This document shows, in pieces, positions 36,486 to 45,046 of a DNA stretch of 64,000 bases. Where the stretch lies: assembly GCF_001705235.1 (NCBI RefSeq), contig NZ_MCGV01000001.1, positions 3,352,181 to 3,416,180 on the forward strand, written 5' to 3'. A program made the translations under genes and the position numbers. The first letter of the stretch is position 1, and each line of letters starts with the position of its first letter. Below the pieces are notes generated by a model that did no database searches, was not told the DNA's origin, and was given only the letters and a program-made list of their open reading frames with translations. The stretch comes from Clostridium pasteurianum. Its GTDB lineage: Bacteria > Bacillota > Clostridia > Clostridiales > Clostridiaceae.

Positions 36486-37162
36486 TATCTTGAAATTGGT
36501 TTTAAATCCTCATTAAGTTCATAAACTAGCGGAATTCCTGTAGGTATATTTAAATTTGCAATGCCATCACTTGGGATATCATCAAGATATTTTACAAGAG
36601 CTCTTAGTGTGTTTCCATGGGCTGCAATTATGACGTTTTTATTTTGTTTTATTGAAGGAGCTATGGCCTCATCCCAGTATTCAAGTACTCTTTTTTCAGT
36701 ATCTTCAAGATTTTCAGTAAGTGGGAGTTCTGATTCACTTAAAGAAATGTATTTTTTTTCATTACCGGGATATCTTTTATCAGATTTTTCTAGTGCAGGT
36801 GGTTTTACGTTGGTGGATCTTCTCCAGAGTAAAACCTGCTTTTCCCCATATTTTGATATTGTTTCATCCTTATTTAGTCCTTGAAGAGCACCATAATGTC
36901 TTTCATTTAATTTCCATGATTTATAAACAGGTATCCATAAAAGATCCATGTCATAGAGAATTATTTGAATGGTTCTTATTGCTCTTTTAAGCACGGAGGT
37001 GTAAGCAATATCAAAGGTATAACCGTTCTTTTTTAATATCATACCAGCGTAACCGGCTTCAGTAACTCCATCAACTGATAAGTCAACATCAGTCCATCCA
37101 GTGAATTTATTTTCTCTATTCCATTCACTTTGTCCATGCCGTATTAAAACTAATTTTTTCAT
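36425..37162 (-). CDS. gpmA: 2,3-bisphosphoglycerate-dependent phosphoglycerate mutase
   Basis: 245 residues. [20 protein letters not shown] holds the catalytic His of the phosphohistidine fold; [13 protein letters not shown], the RR of LLWRRS and [11 protein letters not shown] (second His) complete the dPGM active site. It interconverts 3- and 2-phosphoglycerate in glycolysis. Start: AAAGGAG stands before this ATG; a frame extension to 37204 has no SD. The C-terminus ([12 protein letters not shown]) overlaps the end of the UMF1 gene on the other strand by 61 bp. Clostridia also have a cofactor-independent enzyme, so this may be an accessory isozyme. Confidence 0.93.
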   Translation of the reverse strand: MKKLVLIRHGQSEWNRENKFTGWTDVDLSVDGVTEAGYAGMILKKNGYTFDIAYTSVLKRAIRTIQIILYDMDLLWIPVYKSWKLNERHYGALQGLNKDETISKYGEKQVLLWRRSTNVKPPALEKSDKRYPGNEKKYISLSESELPLTENLEDTEKRVLEYWDEAIAPSIKQNKNVIIAAHGNTLRALVKYLDDIPSDGIANLNIPTGIPLVYELNEDLKPISRYYLGIDGKVEAIKFPSLSSF

Positions 37163-37232
37163 AAATATTACTCCTTTTCTTCTCTTAAAAATATTGCGAA
37201 GCAAGTTGGGTGGTTTTCATCGTTTTTATTTC

Positions 37233-37427
37233 AAGCGAAGTAATAGTATTTTGGGAACAATTTAAATAAAACTCAATAAGTCTTATTTCAAATTATAAAA
37301 AAACTTAGAAATTTTAATTTGTTTGAGCTTTTTCTCAGCGAGTTATTAAAATTTCTTAGCCTTTTTATAATTTGAAGTTTAGACTTATGAATTTTATTTA
37401 ATGTTCTAAAATACTATTACTTCGCTT
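37233..37427. repeat. long palindromic repeat R10
   Basis: 195 bp. Ends AAGCGAAGTAATAGTATTTTG and AAAATACTATTACTTCGCTT pair; here AAGCGAAG/CTTCGCTT replaces the GAGAAG/CTTCTC of R2. The loop is in the opposite orientation (AATTTGTTTGAGC then CAGCGAGTTATT). Confidence 0.9.
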
Positions 37428-37577
37428 TATTATTGGTCAAATTGGTTAAAATTATTTATAATATATGGTGAATGCTATTTTATATATCAATTAAATATTG
37501 TATTATTATATTATTGCTATTTTAATGTTATTTGTAAAATTAAGTGATTTTATATATGGAAAGGAAGATTAATTATA

Positions 37578-38882
37578 ATGAGTAACAAGATTAAGCCTTC
37601 GATTTTACCAGGATTTATGGAGCTTTTGCCAAATGAGCAGCTTATATTCAATGATATTGCTTCTAAAGTAACTGGTGTTTATGAGCAAAATGGATTTCTT
37701 CCTATGGATACTCCTGTAATTGAAAAAGAAGAAATACTTTTGGCTAAATCGGCAGGGGAAACTGAGAAACAAGTATATCGTATTGATAATAAAGATAGAA
37801 AACAAGTTTTAAGATTTGATTTAACTGTGCCATTTTCAAGATTTGCTGCACAGTATATGGGTGAACTTACATTTCCATTTAAAAGATATCAGCTTGGCAA
37901 GGTATATAGAGGAGAGAGAAACCAGAAGGGACGTTATAGAGAATTTTATCAGTGTGACGTAGATATTGTTGGAAATGGAAGCTTAAGTATAAAAAATGAT
38001 GCTTTTGTAATAAGTATGGCTTCAAAGGCTTTAAAGAAGATAGGACTTAAAACCTATAAATTCCAGATAAGCAATAGAAAAATATTAACTGGAATATTAG
38101 AAGGACTTAAGGTTCAAAACATGCAGGAAGTTATGATTCTCATAGATAAATATGACAAGATAACTGAAGAGCAATTTCTTTCTGATTTAAATGAGCTTGT
38201 CGGAGAAGATAATGCTAAAATCATAGATAAGGTAATAAAGATAAGCGGTTCAAGCAGTGAAGTAGTTGAAGGTCTTAAAAATATAGATGTAAAAAATGAA
38301 ATGCTTGATAAGGGAATAGAAGAAGTAGAAGAAGTCATAAAGTACTTAAAGTTATTCGGAGTAGAGGACAATGAATATGCAATAAATCTTAAGATAATAA
38401 GAGGTCTTGATTATTATACAGGTACTGTATTTGAGACTTTACTAACTGGAAATGAATCTTATGGTTCTATATGTTCAGGAGGAAGATATGATAATTTAGC
38501 ACAGAATTATACTGCTAGTGTGCTTCCAGGTGTTGGAATGTCTATTGGTATGACAAGATTGTTCTTTGTGCTTAAAGAAATAGGATTTATAGATAAATAC
38601 GAGAATGGTTTAAATGATAAATATTTAATAATACCTATTGGAGATACTTTTGAATACTGTTCTCACATACTAAAGAAATTACTTGAAAAAGGTAAAAATG
38701 CAGAAATGTATTTTGAAGAGGGAAAACTTAAGAAGAAACTTACATATGCAAATAAACTCAATATAAAGTATGTAATTTTAGTTGGTGAGGATGAAGTAAA
38801 TAACGGTGAATTTGACATAAAAGATATGGTTACTGGAGAACAGAAGAAATTAAAGCTAAGTAGCATTGATTTGGAACATTAA
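37578..38882 (+). CDS. hisS: histidyl-tRNA synthetase
   Basis: 434 residues. Class II motif 2 RGERNQKGRYREFYQCDVDIVG, the histidine-A loop RGLDYYTGTVFE, GSICSGGRYDNL and the motif 3 region PGVGMSIGMTRLF are all present, followed by an anticodon-binding domain (about 345-425). The motif 2 text looks nearer to the archaeal/eukaryal-like HisRS branch than to the usual Firmicutes one, so it may be a second enzyme. There is no T-box leader upstream, unusual for a Firmicutes hisS. SD AAGGAAG is 11 nt from the ATG. The last nine codons and the stop lie inside the left arm of repeat R11. Confidence 0.92.
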   Translation: MSNKIKPSILPGFMELLPNEQLIFNDIASKVTGVYEQNGFLPMDTPVIEKEEILLAKSAGETEKQVYRIDNKDRKQVLRFDLTVPFSRFAAQYMGELTFPFKRYQLGKVYRGERNQKGRYREFYQCDVDIVGNGSLSIKNDAFVISMASKALKKIGLKTYKFQISNRKILTGILEGLKVQNMQEVMILIDKYDKITEEQFLSDLNELVGEDNAKIIDKVIKISGSSSEVVEGLKNIDVKNEMLDKGIEEVEEVIKYLKLFGVEDNEYAINLKIIRGLDYYTGTVFETLLTGNESYGSICSGGRYDNLAQNYTASVLPGVGMSIGMTRLFFVLKEIGFIDKYENGLNDKYLIIPIGDTFEYCSHILKKLLEKGKNAEMYFEEGKLKKKLTYANKLNIKYVILVGEDEVNNGEFDIKDMVTGEQKKLKLSSIDLEH

Positions 38883-39048
38883 AAAAATGTTATAAATCTA
38901 AGACTTAAAAATCGTAAAATCCTAAGATATTTCAATAACTCGCTGAAAAGATGCTCAGACAAATTGAAATATCTAAGTATTTTACGATTTTTAAGTCAAG
39001 ATTTATAGCATTTTTTTAAATCGTTCCATAATCAATGCTACTTAGCTT
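38853..39048. repeat. long palindromic repeat R11, overlapping the hisS 3' end
   Basis: 196 bp. Left end AAGCTAAGTAGCATTGAT is hisS coding sequence; the right end ATCAATGCTACTTAGCTT is its exact complement. Inner arms GACTTAAAAATCGTAAAAT and ATTTTACGATTTTTAAGTC are perfect. Loop AATAACTCGCTGAAAAGATG then CTCAGACAAATT. The hairpin AATTCCTCCGTGCCTACGG module follows at 39070. Confidence 0.92.
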
Positions 39049-39150
39049 AGGAGTAAAGCAAGGAAGAAATTCCTCCGTGCCTACGGAATTTTAATATTTA
39101 CGGCTGATAATTTTGATATAAAAACTTATTTAAACTTCTTATAAAGAGAG

Positions 39151-39302
39151 AGTGCCTATTTGAAGTAAAGAAGGATAACGATCATATGCGGGGTTTGGGT
39201 CAAGGACTCATTATCCTTCTTAATTATCAATAGGCACTTTTTACATTATCACCAACAACTCCATATAAGCATTTCCTAAATTGTCCAAACCTCGTGTATG
39301 AT
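39151..39302 (+). ncRNA. candidate structured RNA with pseudoknot
   Basis: AGTGCCTATT-GA (39151-39163) and GAAGGATAA (39170-39178) pair with TTATCCTTC (39211-39219) and TCAATAGGCACT (39227-39238), giving a two-part stem followed by five T residues. The loop segment 39181-39198 can pair with 39285-39302 over 18 positions without a gap: 15 Watson-Crick and 3 G-U pairs, the G-U being valid only in plus-strand RNA. This is not one of the palindromic repeats, though it sits between two of them. I do not recognise a known RNA class. No promoter was identified with confidence. Confidence 0.45.
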
Positions 39303-39314
39303 AATATTCAAAAC

Positions 39315-39440
39315 ACTAAGTATTGTATGATTTTTTATCCAAGATTTATTAGAATTTTTTTAAATCGTTCCATAATTAATGCTACTTAGCTTAGAGGGTA
39401 AAGCAAGGAAGAAATTCCTCCGTGCCTACGGAATTTTATT
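39315..39440. repeat. half palindromic repeat R12 with hairpin module
   Basis: Only the right half of an R11-type element is present (from CTAAGTATTG to AATGCTACTTAGCTT), followed by the GTAAAGCAAGGAAGAAATTC module with CCTCCGTGCCTACGG. The left half seems replaced by the candidate RNA region. Confidence 0.7.
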
Positions 39441-39554
39441 ATAAGTTGTGGATTGTGATAATGCACTAAATATAAATATTGTGAAGTGAAAATAGAAAAA
39501 GTTACATTCAGTATAGTTAAGAAATAAAATGCATATATGGTCTACCGGCGATAA

Positions 39555-39590
39555 GCCTTACAGTTTAATGAGCTGTAAGGCTTTTGCTTT
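39555..39590 (+). terminator. terminator ahead of the toxin-like gene
   Basis: GCCTTACAG and CTGTAAGGC form a perfect 9-bp stem followed by TTTTGCTTTT. It isolates the next operon from transcripts coming through hisS and the repeats. Confidence 0.75.
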
Positions 39591-39788
39591 TGAAAAATGA
39601 TTTAAATTTAGAAAATTTTATTCTTATCATAATAATTTAATGTAAACTTTAATTAAATTCAAAAAATATTGATTTTAATAACTTTTAAATATATAATATC
39701 CATATAAATATAAAAATAGTAATTTATAAACATACATAATGTTATTTAAGATGTGTAATGCTTTATCGCATAATAGTGGAGTGAGAAT

Positions 39789-40697
39789 ATGACAGAAATA
39801 AAATTAGAGACAGATGAACTTAATACTTTAGCCAAACAAATGACAAATGAAAGTGAGGTTTTTAGTAAAAGAAATGATAAAATAGGGGATTATGCTGCTG
39901 AGCTAACAGTCAACTGTGCATTTGCTAGGTTAGGTAGAATTTATGATATGATAGAAGAAGTAAGTGCAATGGGTTCAAAGAGAGCTGATGAATTAAAAGA
40001 GCTTGCAAACAAGGCATTTAAAGTACAAGCTGATTTTACGAAGGCAGATCATAAGGTAACATCAATAAAATCATCTTCAAAAGTATTAACAAAGGATGAG
40101 GCAGAGAAGTATCTTGAAGGTGGTATTTTGGGCTCAGGATTGTATAGTAGCTATGATAAAAATATTAAAATATCAAAACTACCTAAAACTTTAACTTATA
40201 AGGATAAAGGACATACTTATGTATATAAATTACGTAAGCATATTGAAACTTTTTTAGGATGTAAACTTGCGTTTAATGGTGAGTATAATTATGAGCGCGT
40301 TTATTCTGATGAACCTAAAGTATCATATGGTATAATTTTTGGTGGTAAGGGAGAAGGTGAAGTTAATTCAAAAGAAATACTTTTAGATACTGCATCTTCT
40401 CATGACTCAGCTAGAAAAATATTAATAGATGAACTTGATTTAACAGGTAATTTTAAGAATGGTTCAAATTCATACCAAGGAAGATTAAAATCAAGTTATG
40501 GGTACAAAAAGCAAATAGGAAGACAATCTTTAGATGGAAAAGTTAGATGGAGATTAGATTTTGATGAGAAAATTGGAATACACTATAACATTGAAGACTT
40601 TAGCAAAGGAAAAGGAGTAAATGCAGTAAAAAAGATAATTCCAATTGATATATTAGAAAAAGAGTATAAGGAAATTATAAATTTATGGAATAAGTAG
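39789..40697 (+). CDS. candidate polymorphic toxin with WXG100-like N-terminus
   Basis: 302 residues. The first 90 residues are helical, soluble and without signal peptide (LETDELNTLAKQMTNESEVF, RIYDMIEEVSAMGSKRADEL), like the WXG100/LXG heads used by type VII secretion. The C-terminal part (about 165-300) has GYKKQIGRQSLDGKVRWRLD followed by DEKIGIHYNIEDFSKGKG, which recalls the small C-terminal toxin modules of polymorphic toxins. A small acidic-to-neutral protein gene follows after 12 bp, as expected for immunity. SD GGAGTGAG is good. No secretion genes are in the window. The toxin activity is not identified. Confidence 0.6.
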   Translation: MTEIKLETDELNTLAKQMTNESEVFSKRNDKIGDYAAELTVNCAFARLGRIYDMIEEVSAMGSKRADELKELANKAFKVQADFTKADHKVTSIKSSSKVLTKDEAEKYLEGGILGSGLYSSYDKNIKISKLPKTLTYKDKGHTYVYKLRKHIETFLGCKLAFNGEYNYERVYSDEPKVSYGIIFGGKGEGEVNSKEILLDTASSHDSARKILIDELDLTGNFKNGSNSYQGRLKSSYGYKKQIGRQSLDGKVRWRLDFDEKIGIHYNIEDFSKGKGVNAVKKIIPIDILEKEYKEIINLWNK

Positions 40698-40709
40698 AGG
40701 TAATAAAAT

Positions 40710-41168
40710 ATGAATGAAAAAATAAAAAAAAAATATGATGAGTTGAAAAAGAAAAACAGAATAACTTCAATTCAAAAGGCATGGGAAAATAATGTCTTAT
40801 TACAAGAGTGTTTAGAATCTACGGGGGGAAAACTTTTAAATTATGATGAAGGTAATAAGATATTAGAAAAGATACAGGTAAAAATTCCATTTAGATTAGA
40901 TGGGAGAGTAGATTTTTCTAAATTTAAGTCTAAAAATAATATAAATACAATAGCTAGTATTAGTGAATTAATTAAAAACTCTACAGAGTTTTATGTAATG
41001 TGGGATGAGGTAAATTTACCATGTTTAAAATCTGAATTAGAAAATATTATTAAATTTATTGATGATGTTACGGCTGTTAGTTTTGACACATGGATAGTTT
41101 CTTCAGATTATAATACAATAATTGAATTCTACCATGATGGAGAAATAACGTTAGGCATTTTATCTTAA
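40710..41168 (+). CDS. candidate immunity protein
   Basis: 152 residues, soluble. N-terminal charged helix (NEKIKKKYDELKKKNRI), then a domain ending in FYVMWDEVNLPCLKSELENI and VTAVSFDTWIVSSDYNTIIEFYHDGEITLG, which resembles CDI/polymorphic-toxin immunity proteins I have seen annotated, though I cannot name the family with certainty. Position directly after the toxin-like gene (12-bp gap, GAGGTAATAAAAT before the ATG), small size and a terminator right after support the immunity role. Inference from context. Confidence 0.6.
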   Translation: MNEKIKKKYDELKKKNRITSIQKAWENNVLLQECLESTGGKLLNYDEGNKILEKIQVKIPFRLDGRVDFSKFKSKNNINTIASISELIKNSTEFYVMWDEVNLPCLKSELENIIKFIDDVTAVSFDTWIVSSDYNTIIEFYHDGEITLGILS

Positions 41169-41261
41169 ATAAGATGCAAAATTATAGTATATGTCAATGC
41201 ATAAAAATTAATAATAATAGACTTCAGGTAAATTAATTTAAATAATGCAGCTAAAAGATGA

Positions 41262-41303
41262 AATGAATCAGTTCAAATTAAGTAGGCTGGTTCATTATTT
41301 TTT
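41262..41303 (+). terminator. terminator after the toxin/immunity pair
   Basis: AATGAATCAG and CTGGTTCATT pair (one G-U), then ATTTTTT. Confidence 0.75.
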
Positions 41304-41470
41304 AGCAATTAATATATGCTGTAAATACATTATTCAAAAGGAATATACCCAAAATCAAATATAACATATTTACAAGATGGAAAATCTAATCAATATAGAA
41401 TGATGTATATATAGTTCACATAATAGTGAAAATTAATAAATCTGAACTTAATTTTAAGTTTTTCGGTCTA

Positions 41471-41499
41471 TTAACATATTAACCAATTAGTGGTACAAT
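41471..41499 (+). promoter_or_regulatory. promoter of the RRNPP regulator gene
   Basis: TTAACA (41471-41476) and TACAAT (41494-41499) are 17 bp apart; the start codon is 40 bp further. The rest of the 370-bp gap holds the terminator at 41262 and nothing else I recognise. Confidence 0.5.
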
Positions 41500-41538
41500 A
41501 GGCGTAAGTTAAATTTTTTACGGTTAGGAGTTTTAAGT

Positions 41539-42846
41539 ATGGGAAGTTATGAGATACTGTCTATTGGAACAAAACTTAAAAACTTAAGAGAAAAATATAA
41601 TGTAAAGCAGGAAGATATATCAGGTAAGGAGATAACTAGAAATCTGATAAGTCAAATAGAACATGGTAAAGCAAATCTCACTAAAAATGCTGCTGAAATT
41701 ATATTAAAAAACTTAAAGAGAATTTGCGATAAAAATCATATAACAATTGATGAGAACATAGAATATTTAATGGAAGATGAAAAATCACAGGCTAATAGGA
41801 TACTTGATAAATACATAAAAGAACTTAAGGATCTTTTTATATATAAGGATACAAGTTTTATTAATAAGTTAAATGATGCAGAAAAATTTTTAATGAAATG
41901 GAATTTTACAGATAAAAAAACAAGTATTTTTGAACTAGCAGGAGATTACTTTGCTAGTATAGAAGATTACTATAAAAGCTCTCTATATTATGAAAAAGCT
42001 AGAGCATTATTGGACATGTATAGTAACAATTCTTTAAGTATTTTAAGAAAATTATCCATGGTATATTTCTACGTTGGTAACTACGAACAGAATATAAAAT
42101 GCTGTGAATTTGCACTTGACTGGTTTAAAGATATGAATGAAGAGTATCGCTGTATATTTTTATTTAACAGTACTTTATGCTATGATGAATTAAAAGAATA
42201 TGATAAAGCATTGAGAAATCTTAATATTCTTGAACCAATAATTAAAGATGTTAATGTTGATAAATATTATGATGTACTTCTACAAGAAGCTATTTGTTTG
42301 CAGCACAAAAAAGAGTATGATAAAAGTTTAGAAATATATAACTATATACTAAAAATATTTTCAAGTAAAAATATTGAAAATTATGTTTTGGCACTCATTG
42401 ATATGACACAGATATATATTGATCTTAACAAACCTGATATTGTGAAAAAGCATTTAAATTCAATAGTATCAATGATAGTTAATCTGAATAGTAGTTGCAA
42501 ACATTATCCTGGTATTCATTGTGAAATAGGTAAAATATACAAAAGTTTAAATGATTTAAATAGTGCTGAAGAGTACCTTTTAAAATCGTTAACTTTAGCT
42601 AAAAAGCAAATATACTTCTATGTATTAAAGAATAGTATAAGCGAATTAATTGATATATACTTACAAAAGAAAGATACAGAAAAACTATCTAATATAAAAA
42701 ATGAGTTCTTTATATTAACATCAATACACAATAAAATAGACAACAGTATTTTACTAAAATTAATAGAAGCTTATCTAAAAGTAGAAGATACAAGATCTCA
42801 ACAAGAGGTAATTAATTTTTGTAAAAAATTTAATAAAGAGGTGTAA
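41539..42846 (+). CDS. RRNPP-type quorum-sensing regulator (HTH + TPR)
   Basis: 435 residues. HTH_3/XRE domain at about 10-65 (GTKLKNLREKYNVKQEDISG, TRNLISQIEHGKANL), followed by a long array of TPR-like helix pairs to the end (SSLYYEKARALLDMYSNN, LCYDELKEYDKALRNLNIL, EIGKIYKSLNDLNSAEEYLL). This is the Rap/Rgg/NprR/PlcR/PrgX build: the TPRs bind a re-imported linear peptide that changes DNA binding. The gene for such a peptide follows 3 nt later. SD TTAGGAG 8 nt before the ATG. Its targets are not known; self- and peptide-gene control is usual. Confidence 0.92.
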   Translation: MGSYEILSIGTKLKNLREKYNVKQEDISGKEITRNLISQIEHGKANLTKNAAEIILKNLKRICDKNHITIDENIEYLMEDEKSQANRILDKYIKELKDLFIYKDTSFINKLNDAEKFLMKWNFTDKKTSIFELAGDYFASIEDYYKSSLYYEKARALLDMYSNNSLSILRKLSMVYFYVGNYEQNIKCCEFALDWFKDMNEEYRCIFLFNSTLCYDELKEYDKALRNLNILEPIIKDVNVDKYYDVLLQEAICLQHKKEYDKSLEIYNYILKIFSSKNIENYVLALIDMTQIYIDLNKPDIVKKHLNSIVSMIVNLNSSCKHYPGIHCEIGKIYKSLNDLNSAEEYLLKSLTLAKKQIYFYVLKNSISELIDIYLQKKDTEKLSNIKNEFFILTSIHNKIDNSILLKLIEAYLKVEDTRSQQEVINFCKKFNKEV

Positions 42847-42849
42847 TCT

Positions 42850-42963
42850 ATGTTTATTAAAAGACACAAAATAGCATTTTTAGTAGTAATAGCAGTTGTA
42901 GCAGCTGTAGCAATAACTACAACTGGAAATACAATTGCTACAGAACCTGTACTTCCTTGGTAA
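42850..42963 (+). CDS. RRNPP signal peptide precursor (37 aa)
   Basis: 37 codons. Basic N-terminus MFIKRHK, then a hydrophobic stretch (IAFLVVIAVVAAVAI) and a polar tail ending TIATEPVLPW. This is the classic build of an exported pro-pheromone whose C-terminal 6-10 residues are released and re-imported by an oligopeptide permease. The SD (AGAGGTG) lies in the last codons of the regulator gene, the gap is 3 nt, and the two genes must be translated from one mRNA. The likely mature peptide is within the last ten residues (EPVLPW core); the exact ends are inference. Confidence 0.88.
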   Translation: MFIKRHKIAFLVVIAVVAAVAITTTGNTIATEPVLPW

Positions 42964-43018
42964 CATATGATAACGTTACCTTTATAATCCATTAAAATTT
43001 TAATTTTTACATAAGAAT

Positions 43019-43048
43019 GCCAGATAATAAGTCAACTTATTATCTGGC
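43019..43048. terminator. bidirectional hairpin between convergent genes
   Basis: GCCAGATAATAAG and CTTATTATCTGGC are perfect 13-bp partners. T runs are short on both sides, so termination may be partial. Confidence 0.65.
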
Positions 43049-43090
43049 TAATTCTATATTATATTGATGTTAATTCTGTGTTACTTCTAG

Positions 43091-43642
43091 TCATTTCCTT
43101 TGTATTCCATTAAATATTATTTTAATTACTTCTTCGATTGCTTCATGGCTGGTTAGTTTATTTGATATTAAAAAATCATAGTCTAGAAAGGTGTTACTTA
43201 CCTCCTCAAACATTTTGCAGAGTATAGGTATATTTACATCTTCTTTTATAGTGCCGTTTTTAATTTCATTTTTTAATAAACTGTTCAATTCATTTACTTT
43301 AAAATCTTTTAAAGTTTTAAGTTTTTTCCAAGCTTCGGGATAAAGTAATTCAGTATCATTTAAAATTTTAATTGGTAACTTGTATTTATGGTCTGAGTAC
43401 ACTATGTCGTGAACTTTTTCTAAAAAACTTGTATTTTTATTTAGTGCGGTTACGACACTTTTCTTATCAGATTCAATTATAGAATTAAAATATTCTTCTA
43501 CAATTTCGTCTTTACTTTTAAAGTATTTATATATGGTTTTTTTACTTATTTTAAGTTCTTTTGCAATTTCATCTAAAGTGAAACCTTTAAGACCATATAA
43601 CTTTATTTTTTCTGCCGCTAAGTCTAATATCTTATCTTTCAT
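43091..43642 (-). CDS. TetR-family regulator of the adjacent MFS gene
   Basis: 183 residues. HTH at about 8-50: GFTLDEIAKELKISKKTIYKYFKSKDEI, the standard TetR pattern. The rest is helical and not diagnostic. Start: GGAGG is 5 nt before this ATG; the in-frame ATG 12 nt upstream lies ahead of the SD and is rejected. It is the second gene of an MFS-TetR unit (37-bp gap), and a perfect inverted repeat (44875-44902) ahead of the MFS gene is its probable operator. Confidence 0.9.
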   Translation of the reverse strand: MKDKILDLAAEKIKLYGLKGFTLDEIAKELKISKKTIYKYFKSKDEIVEEYFNSIIESDKKSVVTALNKNTSFLEKVHDIVYSDHKYKLPIKILNDTELLYPEAWKKLKTLKDFKVNELNSLLKNEIKNGTIKEDVNIPILCKMFEEVSNTFLDYDFLISNKLTSHEAIEEVIKIIFNGIQRK

Positions 43643-43679
43643 ATTTTCCTCCATATTATAGGGCTCACAAGGTTAAAAC

Positions 43680-44849
43680 TTAATAATTGAACTGAGAACC
43701 CTTTAGGGCAATTAAAATTCCTAGAATTGAAGCTATTATAACAGAAATAATAACACCAGTTTCAGAAATTGTCCATATAGCACCTGCAAGTATTCCACCT
43801 AAAAATGAACCTATATATTGAAATGAATTAAAAACACCATTTCCAGTTCCACGGCAGTTTTCATCTATAACATCATTGGCATTATTTGCTGTCAAGGTTG
43901 CTAGACATACATATCCGCACATAAAAAGTATGGTGCCAGTTAAAAGATAAATAAAATTGTTACTTTTAAAGTACAAAAGATTTCCTATTAGTATAATTAA
44001 AAATGAAATCACTATAATCGATGATGTTTTTCTGTTTTTACATATCTTTATAGAAATTTTCATGAAAAGTATAGCTAAAATTATTGATGGGAAAAATACT
44101 TTCCACATTCCATATTCGCCAGTTACTTTGTGAAGCAGGAATGGAAGAAAATAAAATACTGATACCATAATAAAGTTATTTATGAATGCACATAAATTTG
44201 AACATATGAAACTTTTACTTTTGAATAAAATTTTAAAGTCATGACTTAATGATGATATCTTTTTATTTTCTTTAATTGATTTGTCCTCTTTTAAGAAAAA
44301 TAGTATATAAAGACAATTTACAAATAATATAATCGAACATATTAAAAACATTTTATCCACACTTACAAAGCTATTTGCCACGGGTCCTATTGCAAAAGAT
44401 ATGGCCGCAAAAACTGCTATGAATGAGCCAAGTATTCCTATAGCATTTATTCTGTTATTTTCTGTTGTTGAGCTAAAAACCCAGGAATAAGCAGAACCTA
44501 TTATGGCACCACTTCCTTGAAGAAATCTTGCAAATATTAAAACATATATATTTCTAGCAAAGTAAGCCACCAGAAGTCCTATGACAACCTGCATCAAACC
44601 CATTAGTACAACAGGCTTGTTTCCAATTTTATCACTTAATCTTCCATAAGGTATTTGAAATATTGCCTGAGCAATACCAAAAGCACCTAAAGATACTCCA
44701 GCAAGAAAGGATGTATTATACGCAAGAGTTTTGCTGTAAGTAGAAATAAAAGGCATTACTAGAGTCATAGACATCTGTCTTATTCCTAGAGCAAGACTTA
44801 TCATTATTATAAAAGAAAGTTCTTTTTTACTTAAAGTTTTTTGTTTCAT
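43680..44849 (-). CDS. MFS efflux transporter
   Basis: 389 residues, about 12 membrane helices. GRLSDKIGNKPVVLMG is motif A; GSGAIIGSAYSWVFSSTTENNR and GNGVFNSFQYIGSFLGG fit the DHA1 drug/H+ antiporter group. The pairing with a TetR gene suggests inducible export of a toxic compound. Start: GGAGG lies 8 nt before this ATG; the in-frame ATG 15 nt upstream precedes the SD. Substrate unknown. Confidence 0.88.
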   Translation of the reverse strand: MKQKTLSKKELSFIIMISLALGIRQMSMTLVMPFISTYSKTLAYNTSFLAGVSLGAFGIAQAIFQIPYGRLSDKIGNKPVVLMGLMQVVIGLLVAYFARNIYVLIFARFLQGSGAIIGSAYSWVFSSTTENNRINAIGILGSFIAVFAAISFAIGPVANSFVSVDKMFLICSIILFVNCLYILFFLKEDKSIKENKKISSLSHDFKILFKSKSFICSNLCAFINNFIMVSVFYFLPFLLHKVTGEYGMWKVFFPSIILAILFMKISIKICKNRKTSSIIVISFLIILIGNLLYFKSNNFIYLLTGTILFMCGYVCLATLTANNANDVIDENCRGTGNGVFNSFQYIGSFLGGILAGAIWTISETGVIISVIIASILGILIALKGSQFNY

Positions 44850-44874
44850 TTTAGTATCCTCCATTATAAACTCA

Positions 44875-44902
44875 GGAAACTAAAAAAGTATTTATAGTTT
44901 CC
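44875..44902. promoter_or_regulatory. probable TetR operator
   Basis: GGAAACTA and TAGTTTCC are perfect 8-bp inverted arms with a 12-bp spacer, 25 bp ahead of the MFS start codon. Position and symmetry fit autorepression of the MFS-TetR unit. Confidence 0.6.
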
Positions 44903-45046
44903 AAAGATATAATACTGCATCTGTATAACTATGTCAAGGTGATTAAGATATGGTTGGTATGGATTTTTAAGATATGGTTGCAGACAAGATATAAAAGTCT
45001 AGATATGATTAAAGGGAAACCATGCGAAACTTAAGGTTATACATGT

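Noticed and set aside
37428-37577. T-box leader before hisS
   Set aside because: The leader is short and has neither a specifier hairpin nor the T-box sequence; only repeat R10 lies upstream.
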